Of a DNA stretch of 16,759 bases, positions 7,327 to 14,436 are shown piece after piece. The notes below the pieces were generated by a model, which ran no database searches, was not told where the DNA came from, and worked only from the letters and a program-made list of their open reading frames with translations. Source of the stretch: an uncultured Bacteroidales bacterium (GTDB lineage: Bacteria; Bacteroidota; Bacteroidia; Bacteroidales; UBA932); contig CAKULN010000060.1 of assembly GCA_934667175.1 (NCBI GenBank), positions 1 through 16,759 on the forward strand. The letters run 5' to 3'. Each line of letters opens with the position of its first letter. The first letter of the stretch is position 1. The translations under genes and the position numbers were made by a program.

Positions 7327-9684
7327 TCACTTGACCGCCAATGCGGATTCCGCTTCCTTCAGGGACACGAGGGTGTTCTCCTTGTCAGCGGTCAGACCGA
7401 CACGGAGAGTCCTGAGCCCGGACGAACCTTTCTTTCTCCGGCCTTGCAGAATCCTGTCGGAGATGATGAACTCCGACACCGGATCCTCGACATATTTCAT
7501 CACCGCCCTTTTCAGAGGCCTCGCGCCGAAAGCCGGGTCGAAGCCGGCGTCAGCGATGAAGCGTTTGGCCGATGGAGTGACAATCAACTTGTAACCAGCC
7601 TCTTCGGCTCTTAGACGAAGATCCTTCAACTCTATGTCGATGATCTTCTCGATGTCCTCCTTGTCCAAAGCGTTAAAGAATATCCTTTCGTCCACCCTGT
7701 TGATGAACTCCGGAGGGAAGGACTTCCTTATAGCCTTCTCCAAAACACTCTGACGGTTCTTCGGGACATTCTTTCCGGATGTGGAGAATCCAACCCCGCT
7801 GCCATATTCATCAAGCTCACGGCTGCCGACGTTGGAGGTCATGATGACGATGGTGTTCCGGAAGCTGACCACTCGCCCGTTGCTATCCGTAAGGCGGCCT
7901 TCGTCAAGCACCTGAAGCAGGATGTTGAATATGTCAGGATGGGCTTTCTCTATCTCATCCAGCAGCACGACACAGTACGGTTTCCTGCGCACCCGCTCGC
8001 TGAGCTGCCCGCCCTCCTCGTAGCCGACATAGCCGGGAGGCGCCCCGACAAGGCGGGACACGGTGAATTTTTCCATATATTCGCTCATGTCGATGCGAAC
8101 CATGTTCTCCTCTGAATCAAAAAGATATTCAGCAAGACATTTCGCAAGTTGGGTCTTGCCCACTCCCGTAGGGCCGAAAAAGAGGAATGTGCCGATCGGG
8201 CGGTTAGGGTCCTTGAGCCCGGCGCGGTTTCTCTGGATGGCACGCACGACTTTCTCAATGGCATCGTCCTGACCTATTATGCGGCTTTGCAGCCTTCCTT
8301 TCATCTTCATTATCCGGTTGCCTTCTGATTCGGCCACTTTGTTGACCGGGATCCCGGTCATCTTGGAGACCACAGTGGCGATGTCCTCGGCATCAACCAC
8401 GTTACCGCCTTTCCGCCCCTTGGCAAGATTGAGACGGATCATCGATCCGGCCTCGTCCAAAGCGTCTATCGCCTTGTCCGGCAGTGACTTGTCCGTAATG
8501 TAGCGATCCGTCAGACGGACGCAGGCCTCAATAGCGTCTTCACCGTAGGTCACCTTGTGGAAAGCCTCGTAATTCGGCTTGAGGTTCTCAAGAATCGTGA
8601 TGGACTGCTGAATGTCGGTAGGCTCCACGACGATTTTCTGGAACCTTCGGTCAAGAGCCCCGTCCTTCTCCACGATCTTGGCGAACTCGTCCATGGTCGT
8701 GGCGCCGATGCACTGGAGCTCGCCTCGGGCCAAGGCCGGTTTGAGGATATTGGCCGCATCAAGGCTCCCCTGCGCGCCGCCAGCACCGACAATCGTGTGG
8801 AACTCGTCGATGAACAGGATGATGTCCGGATTGGAACTCGCTTCCTTGATGATGGATTTCAGGCGTTTCTCGAAATCGCCACGGTACTTCGTACCTGCGA
8901 CGACAGAGGCTATGTCCAAGGAAATCAGACGCTTCCTGGCAAGGGCCGGGGATATGCTTCCACCGGCGATCCGCAGGGCTATTCCCTCCACGATCGCAGA
9001 CTTCCCCACCCCGGGCTCACCGATCAGCATCGGATTGTTTTTCTTGCGTCTTCCTAAAATCTCTATCACTCGGGCTATTTCGGTCTCCCTTCCGACAACG
9101 GGATCGAGTTTTCCTTCCGCTGCGGCCTTCGTGAGGTCAAAGCCGAAATCCTCGATGACGCTCTTCTCCGGGTTGGATTCCTGAGCGGGGTCCTGCCGCT
9201 CATCCTCACCTTTAGCCTCTTCCTCCATCCCGGTGCCTTTATTCAGCATCCCTTCGTCACGCATATACGACAGCAAGCGGCCATAGTCCACTCCGTGCTG
9301 CCGAAGGTAGGCCTGCCCGTAATTCTCAGTCGTGCGGCAGAGAGCCAGAAGAAGGTGCAGGGAGTTCGCCTCGTCAACACCTTGTTTGGAAGCTTCAAGC
9401 ACCGTGATGCTCAGCACATTCTGGGCGTAACGGGTAAAAGAGATCTTGTCCGACTCCGAGTACGGAATCGGTTCGTTTGTGAATATGTGACTGTCGATGA
9501 ACCGCTTGAAGTTGTCCGCATCTATTCCCTGACCAACAATGGCCTTGAACGCGGTGTTGTCGCCATGGCGCAGAAGCCCCAGAAACAAATGGTCCGGTCC
9601 TATGCCATAGCTACCGGTCCGCATCGCCTCATCCCTTGCGTAGCGGATTATATCGTTCAGCTCATCGGATATTCTTATTTCCAT
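7327..9684 (-). CDS. clpC: Clp AAA+ unfoldase of the ClpC/ClpA class, lacking the middle domain
   Basis: A 785-residue Hsp100 unfoldase that would feed substrates to ClpP. The Clp N-domain spans about 1-140, followed by a charged linker (150-175). AAA+ module 1 has Walker A GEPGVGKS (222-229), Walker B LFIDE (290-294) and pore loop GTKYRG (264-269). Module 2 has Walker A GPTGVGKT (504-511), Walker B VVLLDE (572-577) and pore loop GYVG (551-554). The ClpP-docking loop VGF is at 631-633. Typical ClpC carries a coiled-coil middle domain of roughly 50-60 residues after LDEAGS; here only about 16 residues join DEAGS (410-414) to DAEDIATVVSKMTGIPV (431-447), as in ClpA. The rest is ClpC-like. The start MEIRISDELND matches the beginning of the N-domain. 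No perfect TAnnTTTG box was found upstream; TATACTTTG with one extra base lies near 9700. Confidence 0.93.
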   Translation of the reverse strand: MEIRISDELNDIIRYARDEAMRTGSYGIGPDHLFLGLLRHGDNTAFKAIVGQGIDADNFKRFIDSHIFTNEPIPYSESDKISFTRYAQNVLSITVLEASKQGVDEANSLHLLLALCRTTENYGQAYLRQHGVDYGRLLSYMRDEGMLNKGTGMEEEAKGEDERQDPAQESNPEKSVIEDFGFDLTKAAAEGKLDPVVGRETEIARVIEILGRRKKNNPMLIGEPGVGKSAIVEGIALRIAGGSISPALARKRLISLDIASVVAGTKYRGDFEKRLKSIIKEASSNPDIILFIDEFHTIVGAGGAQGSLDAANILKPALARGELQCIGATTMDEFAKIVEKDGALDRRFQKIVVEPTDIQQSITILENLKPNYEAFHKVTYGEDAIEACVRLTDRYITDKSLPDKAIDALDEAGSMIRLNLAKGRKGGNVVDAEDIATVVSKMTGIPVNKVAESEGNRIMKMKGRLQSRIIGQDDAIEKVVRAIQRNRAGLKDPNRPIGTFLFFGPTGVGKTQLAKCLAEYLFDSEENMVRIDMSEYMEKFTVSRLVGAPPGYVGYEEGGQLSERVRRKPYCVVLLDEIEKAHPDIFNILLQVLDEGRLTDSNGRVVSFRNTIVIMTSNVGSRELDEYGSGVGFSTSGKNVPKNRQSVLEKAIRKSFPPEFINRVDERIFFNALDKEDIEKIIDIELKDLRLRAEEAGYKLIVTPSAKRFIADAGFDPAFGARPLKRAVMKYVEDPVSEFIISDRILQGRRKKGSSGLRTLRVGLTADKENTLVSLKEAESALAVK

Positions 9685-9772
9685 ATCTGTTTTTCAAAGT
9701 ATAATTTACAATATTAAAGATTTTTCTCCGCTTCTGCAAGTCGGAATTGACCACCTGAAAGCAAAGTCGGTT

Positions 9773-9797
9773 CGGCGCTTCGACAAGCTCAGCGACC
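9773..9797. repeat. REP-like palindrome, copy 3 (degenerate)
   Basis: A 25-bp match to the family at 184-249 with core TTCGACAAGCTCAG. The inner arm is CGCT/AGCG instead of CACT/AGTG, so the pairing is kept by changes on both sides, while the outermost bases no longer pair. Its right arm runs directly into the tandem array at 9792. Confidence 0.7.
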
Positions 9798-9921
9798 ACA
9801 GGCTCCGCGACCAGACAGGCTTGGCGACCACAGGCTCAGCGACCAGACAGACTTGGCGACCAGACAGACTTGGCGACCAAACAGGCTTGGCGACCGCAGG
9901 CTTGGCGACCAGACAGGCTTG
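9792..9921 (+). repeat. minisatellite of eight 15/17-bp units derived from a REP arm
   Basis: Units begin with GCGACC at 9792, 9807, 9824, 9839, 9856, 9873, 9890 and 9905, with spacings 15, 17, 15, 17, 17, 17 and 15. The 15-bp form is GCGACCACAGGCTCA and the 17-bp form is GCGACCAGACAGGCTTG. In another phase the 15-bp unit, ACAGGCTCAGCGACC, is the right half of the REP-like palindrome (ACAGGCTCAGTGACC in copy 1). There are no spacers, so this is not CRISPR. It occupies the region between divergent clpC and the AI-2E type gene; the rest of 9685-10058 holds no gene. Confidence 0.85.
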
Positions 9922-9971
9922 ATCAACGAAACTGTCGAAGAACCGAAGCGACCAACCGCTCAGAACTCTTC

Positions 9972-9996
9972 GGTCACTGAGCTTGTCGAAGTGACC
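9972..9996. repeat. REP-like palindrome, copy 4
   Basis: Perfect 7-bp arms GGTCACT (9972-9978) and AGTGACC (9990-9996) around gagcttgtcga, in the orientation of copy 1 and inverted relative to copy 3. Copies 3 and 4 therefore flank the tandem array as an inverted pair. Degenerate fragments of the same sequence (CTGTCGAAG, GCGACCAACCGCTCAG) lie between. Confidence 0.75.
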
Positions 9997-10002
9997 CTAC
10001 GA

Positions 10003-10034
10003 TTGCGAAAATCTAAAGTATTTTGCTACATTTG
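10003..10034 (+). promoter_or_regulatory. promoter of the AI-2E/esterase pair
   Basis: TTG (10003-10005), 21-base spacer and TACATTTG (10027-10034). The predicted start is near 10038, about 21 nt before ATG 10059. It begins seven bases after REP copy 4. Confidence 0.6.
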
Positions 10035-10058
10035 TAAGTACAAGAAAAAGAACGGCTG

Positions 10059-11219
10059 ATGAACGAGGAAAGAAGCACGGACAGACTTGCCCGTTACATA
10101 ATCTGGGCTGCTGCGGCGGCAGCGACGGTTGCGTTCTGCTGGTATTTCAGCAGCGTGCTGGTCTACATAATTCTGGCGGCGGTGGTCTCACTTTTGGGAA
10201 GGCCGATAATGAAAGGCTTGAGGCACATCAAGATAAAGGGGCGCAGTGCTCCGGATTGGTTGTGGGCGATAGTGTCACTGCTGCTGATACTATTCATATT
10301 CCTTGGCATTGTCACCCAGATCATTCCTGTCTTCTCAAGCATCATCACTAACATCAGCGGCAATCTCCAGTCAACATCCTTCAAGGCATCGGAGATCACC
10401 GTCTGGTTCGACAAGGTGAATGTCTGGCTGATCGACAGGCTACCGGCTCTCGGACGGGACTTCAAGGTCCAGGACGCTGTGCTCGGATGGATCAAGAACG
10501 CTTTTGACATCTCGTCTGTCACATCAGTGGTCGGTTCTGTGGCATCGGCGTTGGGCACATTCGGAATCGGATTGTTCTCCGTGATGTTCATCGGTTTCTT
10601 CTTTGTGAAGGACGAGACCCTTTTCCGCAGGATCGTCGGCTCGATAGTCCCTGACAAAGTCGAAAAGACGGCGATCAGCGCCATCGGCGACATCGAGCAT
10701 CTTCTCAGCCGCTATTTTGTCGGACTGATGACAGAAGTTCTTGGCGTGGCGCTGCTTAACTTCCTGGGGCTCTGGCTGATAGCCCGGATCGGATTCAACC
10801 CGGCCGTCGGCATCGCCTTCATGACCGGTCTTCTGAACGTGATCCCTTACGTCGGGCCTTGGATCGGCGGAGCAATAGGAACCGTCCTCGGGATCGTGCT
10901 CAAGTACAGCAGCGCCGCCGCGGCGGGAGTCTACCCTGACTTCATGGTGGTCATCATCACACTGCTGGCGGTCTTCATCTGCACACAACTGGTGGACAAT
11001 TTCCTGTTCCAACCTCTGATCTACTCGACCAGCATCAAGTCCAGCCCGTTGGAGATCTTCATAGTGCTGCTGATGGCCGGGCACCTTGGCGGAATCGTCG
11101 GGATGCTCGTGGCTATCCCGGCCTACACAGTGATCAGGGTCATCGCAGCCCGGTTCTTCTCAGACTTCAAACCAATCCGCAGACTCATCGCAGCCACGGA
11201 TGACGAACAAAAATCTTAA
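10059..11219 (+). CDS. AI-2E family (PerM/YdiK-type) integral membrane protein
   Basis: A 386-residue inner-membrane protein of the AI-2E transporter family, a poorly defined group that includes exporters and Na+/H+ antiporters as well as the autoinducer-2 exporter TqsA. Hydrophobic segments lie near 13-45 (two), 66-90, 158-182, 220-242, 247-285, 298-315 and 330-365, giving about eight spans with the usual large loop after the third. Family landmarks are IPYVGPWIGG in the central region and SPLEIFIVLLMAGHLGGIVG near the end. No AI-2 synthase (luxS) is in the window, so the name should not be taken as function. Its TAA shares one base with the ATG of the next gene (TAATG), indicating translational coupling. 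Confidence 0.88.
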   Translation: MNEERSTDRLARYIIWAAAAAATVAFCWYFSSVLVYIILAAVVSLLGRPIMKGLRHIKIKGRSAPDWLWAIVSLLLILFIFLGIVTQIIPVFSSIITNISGNLQSTSFKASEITVWFDKVNVWLIDRLPALGRDFKVQDAVLGWIKNAFDISSVTSVVGSVASALGTFGIGLFSVMFIGFFFVKDETLFRRIVGSIVPDKVEKTAISAIGDIEHLLSRYFVGLMTEVLGVALLNFLGLWLIARIGFNPAVGIAFMTGLLNVIPYVGPWIGGAIGTVLGIVLKYSSAAAAGVYPDFMVVIITLLAVFICTQLVDNFLFQPLIYSTSIKSSPLEIFIVLLMAGHLGGIVGMLVAIPAYTVIRVIAARFFSDFKPIRRLIAATDDEQKS

Positions 11220-12184
11220 TGAATATGAACACGTTACTCAAAAAACTGGCGGTATTGTCCGCCATCATCACCGGATTCCTGACAAGCGTGAGCGCCCAGG
11301 AGAAATATTCCCCGGCCGGGACCTACCAATTCGCCGTCAAGGACGGGAACTCCCTTTTCCTTGATGAATATGTCGCCACTCCTGGAAGCGAGACATCTCT
11401 CAACGGCAGCGAGAAGCCTTCGATAGTTTTCGTCTTCGGCGGCGGTTTCAAAGGTGGAGAGCGCAGCCATAAGGAATATCTTCCTTGGTTCAAAATGCTC
11501 AACGACGAGGGCTACACAGTGCTCACCATCGACTATCGTCTCGGAATGAAAGGCGTGAAGACAAAGGGAGGCATCGGCTCCGTGAAGCAGTTCTATCACT
11601 CGGTCAGAATCGCCAGCGAGGATCTGTTCAGCGCCACAAAGTACATAATCGACAATGCCAAGACACTGAAGGTCAATCCAGACAATCTGGTGATCTGCGG
11701 TTCGTCCGCCGGTGCGATGACCGTGCTTGAGACCGAATGGATGCTGTGCAACGGTAAGGCCACGGAGGATCTTCCGGAAGGGTTCCGTTACGCCGGAGTG
11801 ATGTCGTTCTCGGGAGCCATCCTGTCCCGTGAGGGGATGCCGAAATATTCACAGACCCCGGCTCCGACGGCGTTTTTCCATGGCACTGCCGACAAGGTCG
11901 TGAACTACGGGAACATACGGGTGTTCAACTGGGTGTTCGCCGGCACGGACAAGCTCGTCAAGATATTCAAGAAAAATGGTTATGTCTACAACGCCTTCCG
12001 TTTCAAGGACCACAAGCACGAGATCGCCGATTCGATGGTTGAAACCTTCGCAGACCAGATCCGATTTCTTGAGACAAACATAACGAGAAAGGTCGCCAGA
12101 ACTGTGGATTCCACAATCGACGACCCTGAAGCTCCGGCTCCAAGCGGCTCAGCGAACCGCAAGGAGATGTATGGAAGTAATTAA
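11219..12184 (+). CDS. secreted alpha/beta hydrolase (esterase/lipase type)
   Basis: A 321-residue protein with a signal peptide likely cleaved after SVSA (residue 26). It has the fold of Aes/BD-FAE type esterases, which often remove acyl groups from polysaccharides or small esters. The oxyanion region reads FVFGGGF (71-77) in place of HGGG. The nucleophile is Ser163 in CGSSAG (160-165), the acid Asp225 in HGTADKV, and the base His267 (or His265) in KDHKHE. A polar, proline-rich tail (295-321) follows the domain. The start overlaps the stop of the AI-2E gene; a second ATG two codons later is possible. The AI-2E/esterase pairing suggests co-expression but does not reveal a substrate. It converges on the SGNH hydrolase gene across a long palindrome. 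Confidence 0.87.
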   Translation: MNMNTLLKKLAVLSAIITGFLTSVSAQEKYSPAGTYQFAVKDGNSLFLDEYVATPGSETSLNGSEKPSIVFVFGGGFKGGERSHKEYLPWFKMLNDEGYTVLTIDYRLGMKGVKTKGGIGSVKQFYHSVRIASEDLFSATKYIIDNAKTLKVNPDNLVICGSSAGAMTVLETEWMLCNGKATEDLPEGFRYAGVMSFSGAILSREGMPKYSQTPAPTAFFHGTADKVVNYGNIRVFNWVFAGTDKLVKIFKKNGYVYNAFRFKDHKHEIADSMVETFADQIRFLETNITRKVARTVDSTIDDPEAPAPSGSANRKEMYGSN

Positions 12185-12191
12185 TTCTGAT

Positions 12192-12353
12192 AGAAGTAGT
12201 TTTGATTTGTTTGTCTGAAAATTTGAGAGTTAAAAACTTCAGGTTCAACCGCTCCTTCCAAGGAGGATAGCGGTGCTATCTGACTGAAGGAGCGGGAAGA
12301 AAATGAAGATTTTTCACCTCAAAGAACATTTCAAACAAATCAAAACTACTTCT
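12192..12353. repeat. 162-bp nested palindrome between convergent esterase and SGNH genes (MITE-like or bidirectional terminator)
   Basis: Perfect 22-bp terminal inverted repeats occupy 12192-12213 and 12332-12353. Inside are CCGCTCCTTC (12249-12258) paired with GAAGGAGCGG (12286-12295), and an innermost hairpin GATAGC-GGT-GCTATC (12266-12280). All three share one centre near 12272-12273. The connecting 35-base arms still match at about half their positions without gaps, including TTTGAG, AAAA, CTTCA and TTC. The right repeat contains the TAG stop of the SGNH gene; the left begins seven bases after the esterase stop. I see no target-site duplication and no ORF. Confidence 0.85.
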
Positions 12354-13719
12354 GAATATACTTGCGATAGACTTCCGCGATTCTGCGGTATCCCTCTTCA
12401 TTCGGATGGAGTCCATCCCTGAAGAGGGATTCGTCTAATGTGCCGTCAGCCTTGGTGAGGACGGACTTCACATCGACTATGTCGTAGTTCGTGAGGCCAC
12501 TCTCCTTCAGAAGCCTGTCCGCGGCGGCGTTAACCTTGTCAACCCTGTCGATGGCCTTCCTGCGAGGGTAGATGTGCACGACGTGGATGCGGGCCTGAGG
12601 CTGCTTCACACGAATATATTCTATAAGTCCCACCATTCCTTCGGCGATGGCTTCCTCCGTGCGGCTGTAGATGTCGTTGGTGCCGGCCATCACGAAGATG
12701 TGCTTGGCATTGAATCCGTCCAGCTCCTCGTGCATCATCCGCCACATCATGTTCCCGAGGCGGTCCCAGCCATAGCCGCAATTCACAACATTACGATCTG
12801 CGAATATGTCGTTCCAGGAATCCACTCCGGCGTGCCAGGTCTTGTGACTCGGCTCACCTGACCAATAATGAGTTATGGAATTGCCGATCATCACGATCTC
12901 AGGGTTCGGGGCGATGCGCCTCTCTCTGTACAAGACCCTGGAATGCCTCTCGCTCCAATCGTAGAAAGTGTAGTCCCTGCGCTGTCTCAGCGGCTTGAGG
13001 ATGTCCGGAAGGTCGGTCGTCGTGCCGAGAGCGTTGAAGATCGCCTCAAGCGTGGCCACCGTGTCAGCCTTAGCGCCATCCACGGCGAAGAAATAGTCAG
13101 ACTTCTTGCTTTCCTTTCTGCTGACGACCTTCACCGGAAAATCAGCCTTTCTCTGGATCACGTTCCTGACAGCTTTGGAAGGTCTGTCAACGCCCTCGAC
13201 CGGGACATTGTAGAAGGCGATTGATCTTTCCACCGGCACTGGCTCGAAATGGAAATACGTTCCTCCGCCCGTTCCGATCTCCATCCACTTGACCTCATTG
13301 TAAAGCGGCAGATAAAGCCTGAACCAGTTGCCGTTCTTGGCCGACTTCCCGTAATCCACACGGAAAGAAAACGTAATAGTGTCGCCCACGGCCTTTCCAA
13401 GACTTGAAGTTCCGTTCAGCAGATGGAATCCGCCATCGTTGTCAATGTCGAAAAGATCGACTCCTACCGATGCCATTTCTGTTGCCCCTTTAGGAATATT
13501 CCTGCTCCCAAGCACGTACCGAACCTTGATCTCAGGAGCGTTTGTCCCGAAATCAATATTCCCTCTGTCAAATGTCCAGCAAGTTCCAAACGGGCCCTTT
13601 GTCTTCTCTGTCAGCGGGTTATGCCACTCTTTCACACCTGCGGCCTCCGCCACGACCGAAAGCGTCAGCGCCAAAGCGGCAACCGACACCATACGTCTCA
13701 CAATTTCTGAATATCTCAT
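12346..13719 (-). CDS. secreted two-domain SGNH/GDSL hydrolase
   Basis: A 457-residue secreted enzyme: signal peptide (1-26, ending SVVAEA), an N-terminal beta-rich domain and a C-terminal SGNH esterase domain (about 272-457). The N-terminal domain shows GVDLFDIDNDG (86-96), fitting the GxDLY domain that precedes such esterases in Bacteroidota. SGNH blocks are complete: block I GNSIT with nucleophile Ser281, block II Gly in NCGYGWDRLGN (313-323), block III GTND with Asn348 and block V RDGLHPN with Asp435 and His438. Such enzymes usually act as acetyl or acyl esterases on glycans. The promoter is at 13760-13791 with a 37-nt leader. Its last bases lie within the 22-bp terminal repeat of the 162-bp palindrome. 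Confidence 0.9.
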   Translation of the reverse strand: MRYSEIVRRMVSVAALALTLSVVAEAAGVKEWHNPLTEKTKGPFGTCWTFDRGNIDFGTNAPEIKVRYVLGSRNIPKGATEMASVGVDLFDIDNDGGFHLLNGTSSLGKAVGDTITFSFRVDYGKSAKNGNWFRLYLPLYNEVKWMEIGTGGGTYFHFEPVPVERSIAFYNVPVEGVDRPSKAVRNVIQRKADFPVKVVSRKESKKSDYFFAVDGAKADTVATLEAIFNALGTTTDLPDILKPLRQRRDYTFYDWSERHSRVLYRERRIAPNPEIVMIGNSITHYWSGEPSHKTWHAGVDSWNDIFADRNVVNCGYGWDRLGNMMWRMMHEELDGFNAKHIFVMAGTNDIYSRTEEAIAEGMVGLIEYIRVKQPQARIHVVHIYPRRKAIDRVDKVNAAADRLLKESGLTNYDIVDVKSVLTKADGTLDESLFRDGLHPNEEGYRRIAEVYRKYIQK

Positions 13720-13759
13720 ATTCCTTTACCTTTGATTTTTGTCTTGTCACAACAGACAT

Positions 13760-13791
13760 CAAAGTTAAGCCTTACTCGTCAGAAATCCAAA
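13760..13791 (-). promoter_or_regulatory. promoter of the SGNH hydrolase gene
   Basis: On the minus strand TTTG (13791-13788), 20-base spacer and TAACTTTG (13767-13760). The predicted start is near 13756. The -33 element lies 5 bp from the edge of the 52-bp repeats. Confidence 0.7.
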
Positions 13792-13796
13792 TAGTA

Positions 13797-13952
13797 GTCG
13801 TGCGACACCCTTCAGGAGCAAAATCGGCTTGAAACGCTGCCCTAAAGTGTCGTGCGGCACCCTTCGGCAGCGAAATCGGGCAAAAATGCCGCCCAAGAGA
13901 GTCTCATTACACCCTTGGGCGACGAAAAGCCTTAATAATGCCACTAAACCGC
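13797..13952. repeat. three tandem imperfect 52-bp repeats
   Basis: Copies start at 13797, 13849 and 13901, with no gap. Conserved positions include the opening GTCGTGCGACACCCTT (GTCTCATTACACCCTT in copy 3), a central GCAAAATCGG-like block and a late TGCCGCC-like block. Junction hairpins CGCTGCC/GGCAGCG (13835-13841/13866-13872) and GCCGCCCAAG/CTTGGGCGAC (13888-13897/13914-13923) differ in sequence but both pair. The unit is not a multiple of three and lies between genes, in the 3' region of the receptor/lipoprotein operon. Confidence 0.8.
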
Positions 13953-13958
13953 TCTATT

Positions 13959-14423
13959 CTACTTTTTCGGGGCACCGGAGTAGATGACGGGATAGTCACC
14001 GAAATTGAGGCTGAGGGACAGACTGTTGGCGGTCAGGGTGCCGGAGAGTGCTGTCACCGTGTACTTCGGAAACGGGACGGTGCCCCCGGAGAGAGGAACT
14101 ATCCCGTCACCGGAGAACGTGACCGCGCCGTCTTTCTCGGAATAGCTGACATCCGGAACCGTCACGTCAAGAGAAATGGGCATCTGCGGCACGAACTTGA
14201 CTTTGTGGAACAGGATCTTCATGGTGTGCGCATCCTTGTCCAAAAGACATTCCACGGCCACGTCCTCCGAGACATTGTCCGACCCTCCGGCAGTAACAGT
14301 CATGGTACCTGAATATTCATATTCATTGGCGACAAGAGGTTCCTCGTTCGTGCCATTCTCTTTGGTGCAGGACTGGGACAGTAGCAGCGCCACTGCCATA
14401 AAAAGCATTGTTACTCTATTCAT
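13959..14423 (-). CDS. small calycin-like lipoprotein paired with the TonB receptor
   Basis: A 154-residue protein with a lipoprotein signal, hydrophobic core then LLSQSC with Cys19. The residues after the cysteine (TKENGTNEE) are acidic and include K-E, loosely like the Bacteroidota signal that sends lipoproteins to the cell surface. The mature part is a run of alternating beta segments (YEYSGTMTVTAGG, ISLDVTVPDVSYS, YTVTALSGTLTANS, LSLNFGDYPVIYSG), fitting the calycin-like beta-barrel families common in Bacteroidales. The start lies 13 bp after the stop of the TonB receptor gene, so they form an operon. A likely job is ligand capture or receptor partnering at the outer membrane; this is inference from position. 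Confidence 0.75.
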   Translation of the reverse strand: MNRVTMLFMAVALLLSQSCTKENGTNEEPLVANEYEYSGTMTVTAGGSDNVSEDVAVECLLDKDAHTMKILFHKVKFVPQMPISLDVTVPDVSYSEKDGAVTFSGDGIVPLSGGTVPFPKYTVTALSGTLTANSLSLSLNFGDYPVIYSGAPKK

Positions 14424-14436
14424 AAATCACTATTAA

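Noticed and set aside
9792..9921. A CRISPR array
   Set aside because: Units of 15/17 bp are directly adjacent with no spacers, no cas genes are nearby, and the unit derives from a REP arm.
9853..10059. A 68-codon ORF through the tandem array upstream of the AI-2E gene
   Set aside because: It is created by the repeat units themselves, crosses REP copy 4 and the promoter at 10003-10034, and has no gene-like composition.
12192..12353. A complete insertion sequence
   Set aside because: No transposase frame fits within 162 bp and no clear target-site duplication flanks it; only a non-autonomous element or a structural palindrome remains possible.
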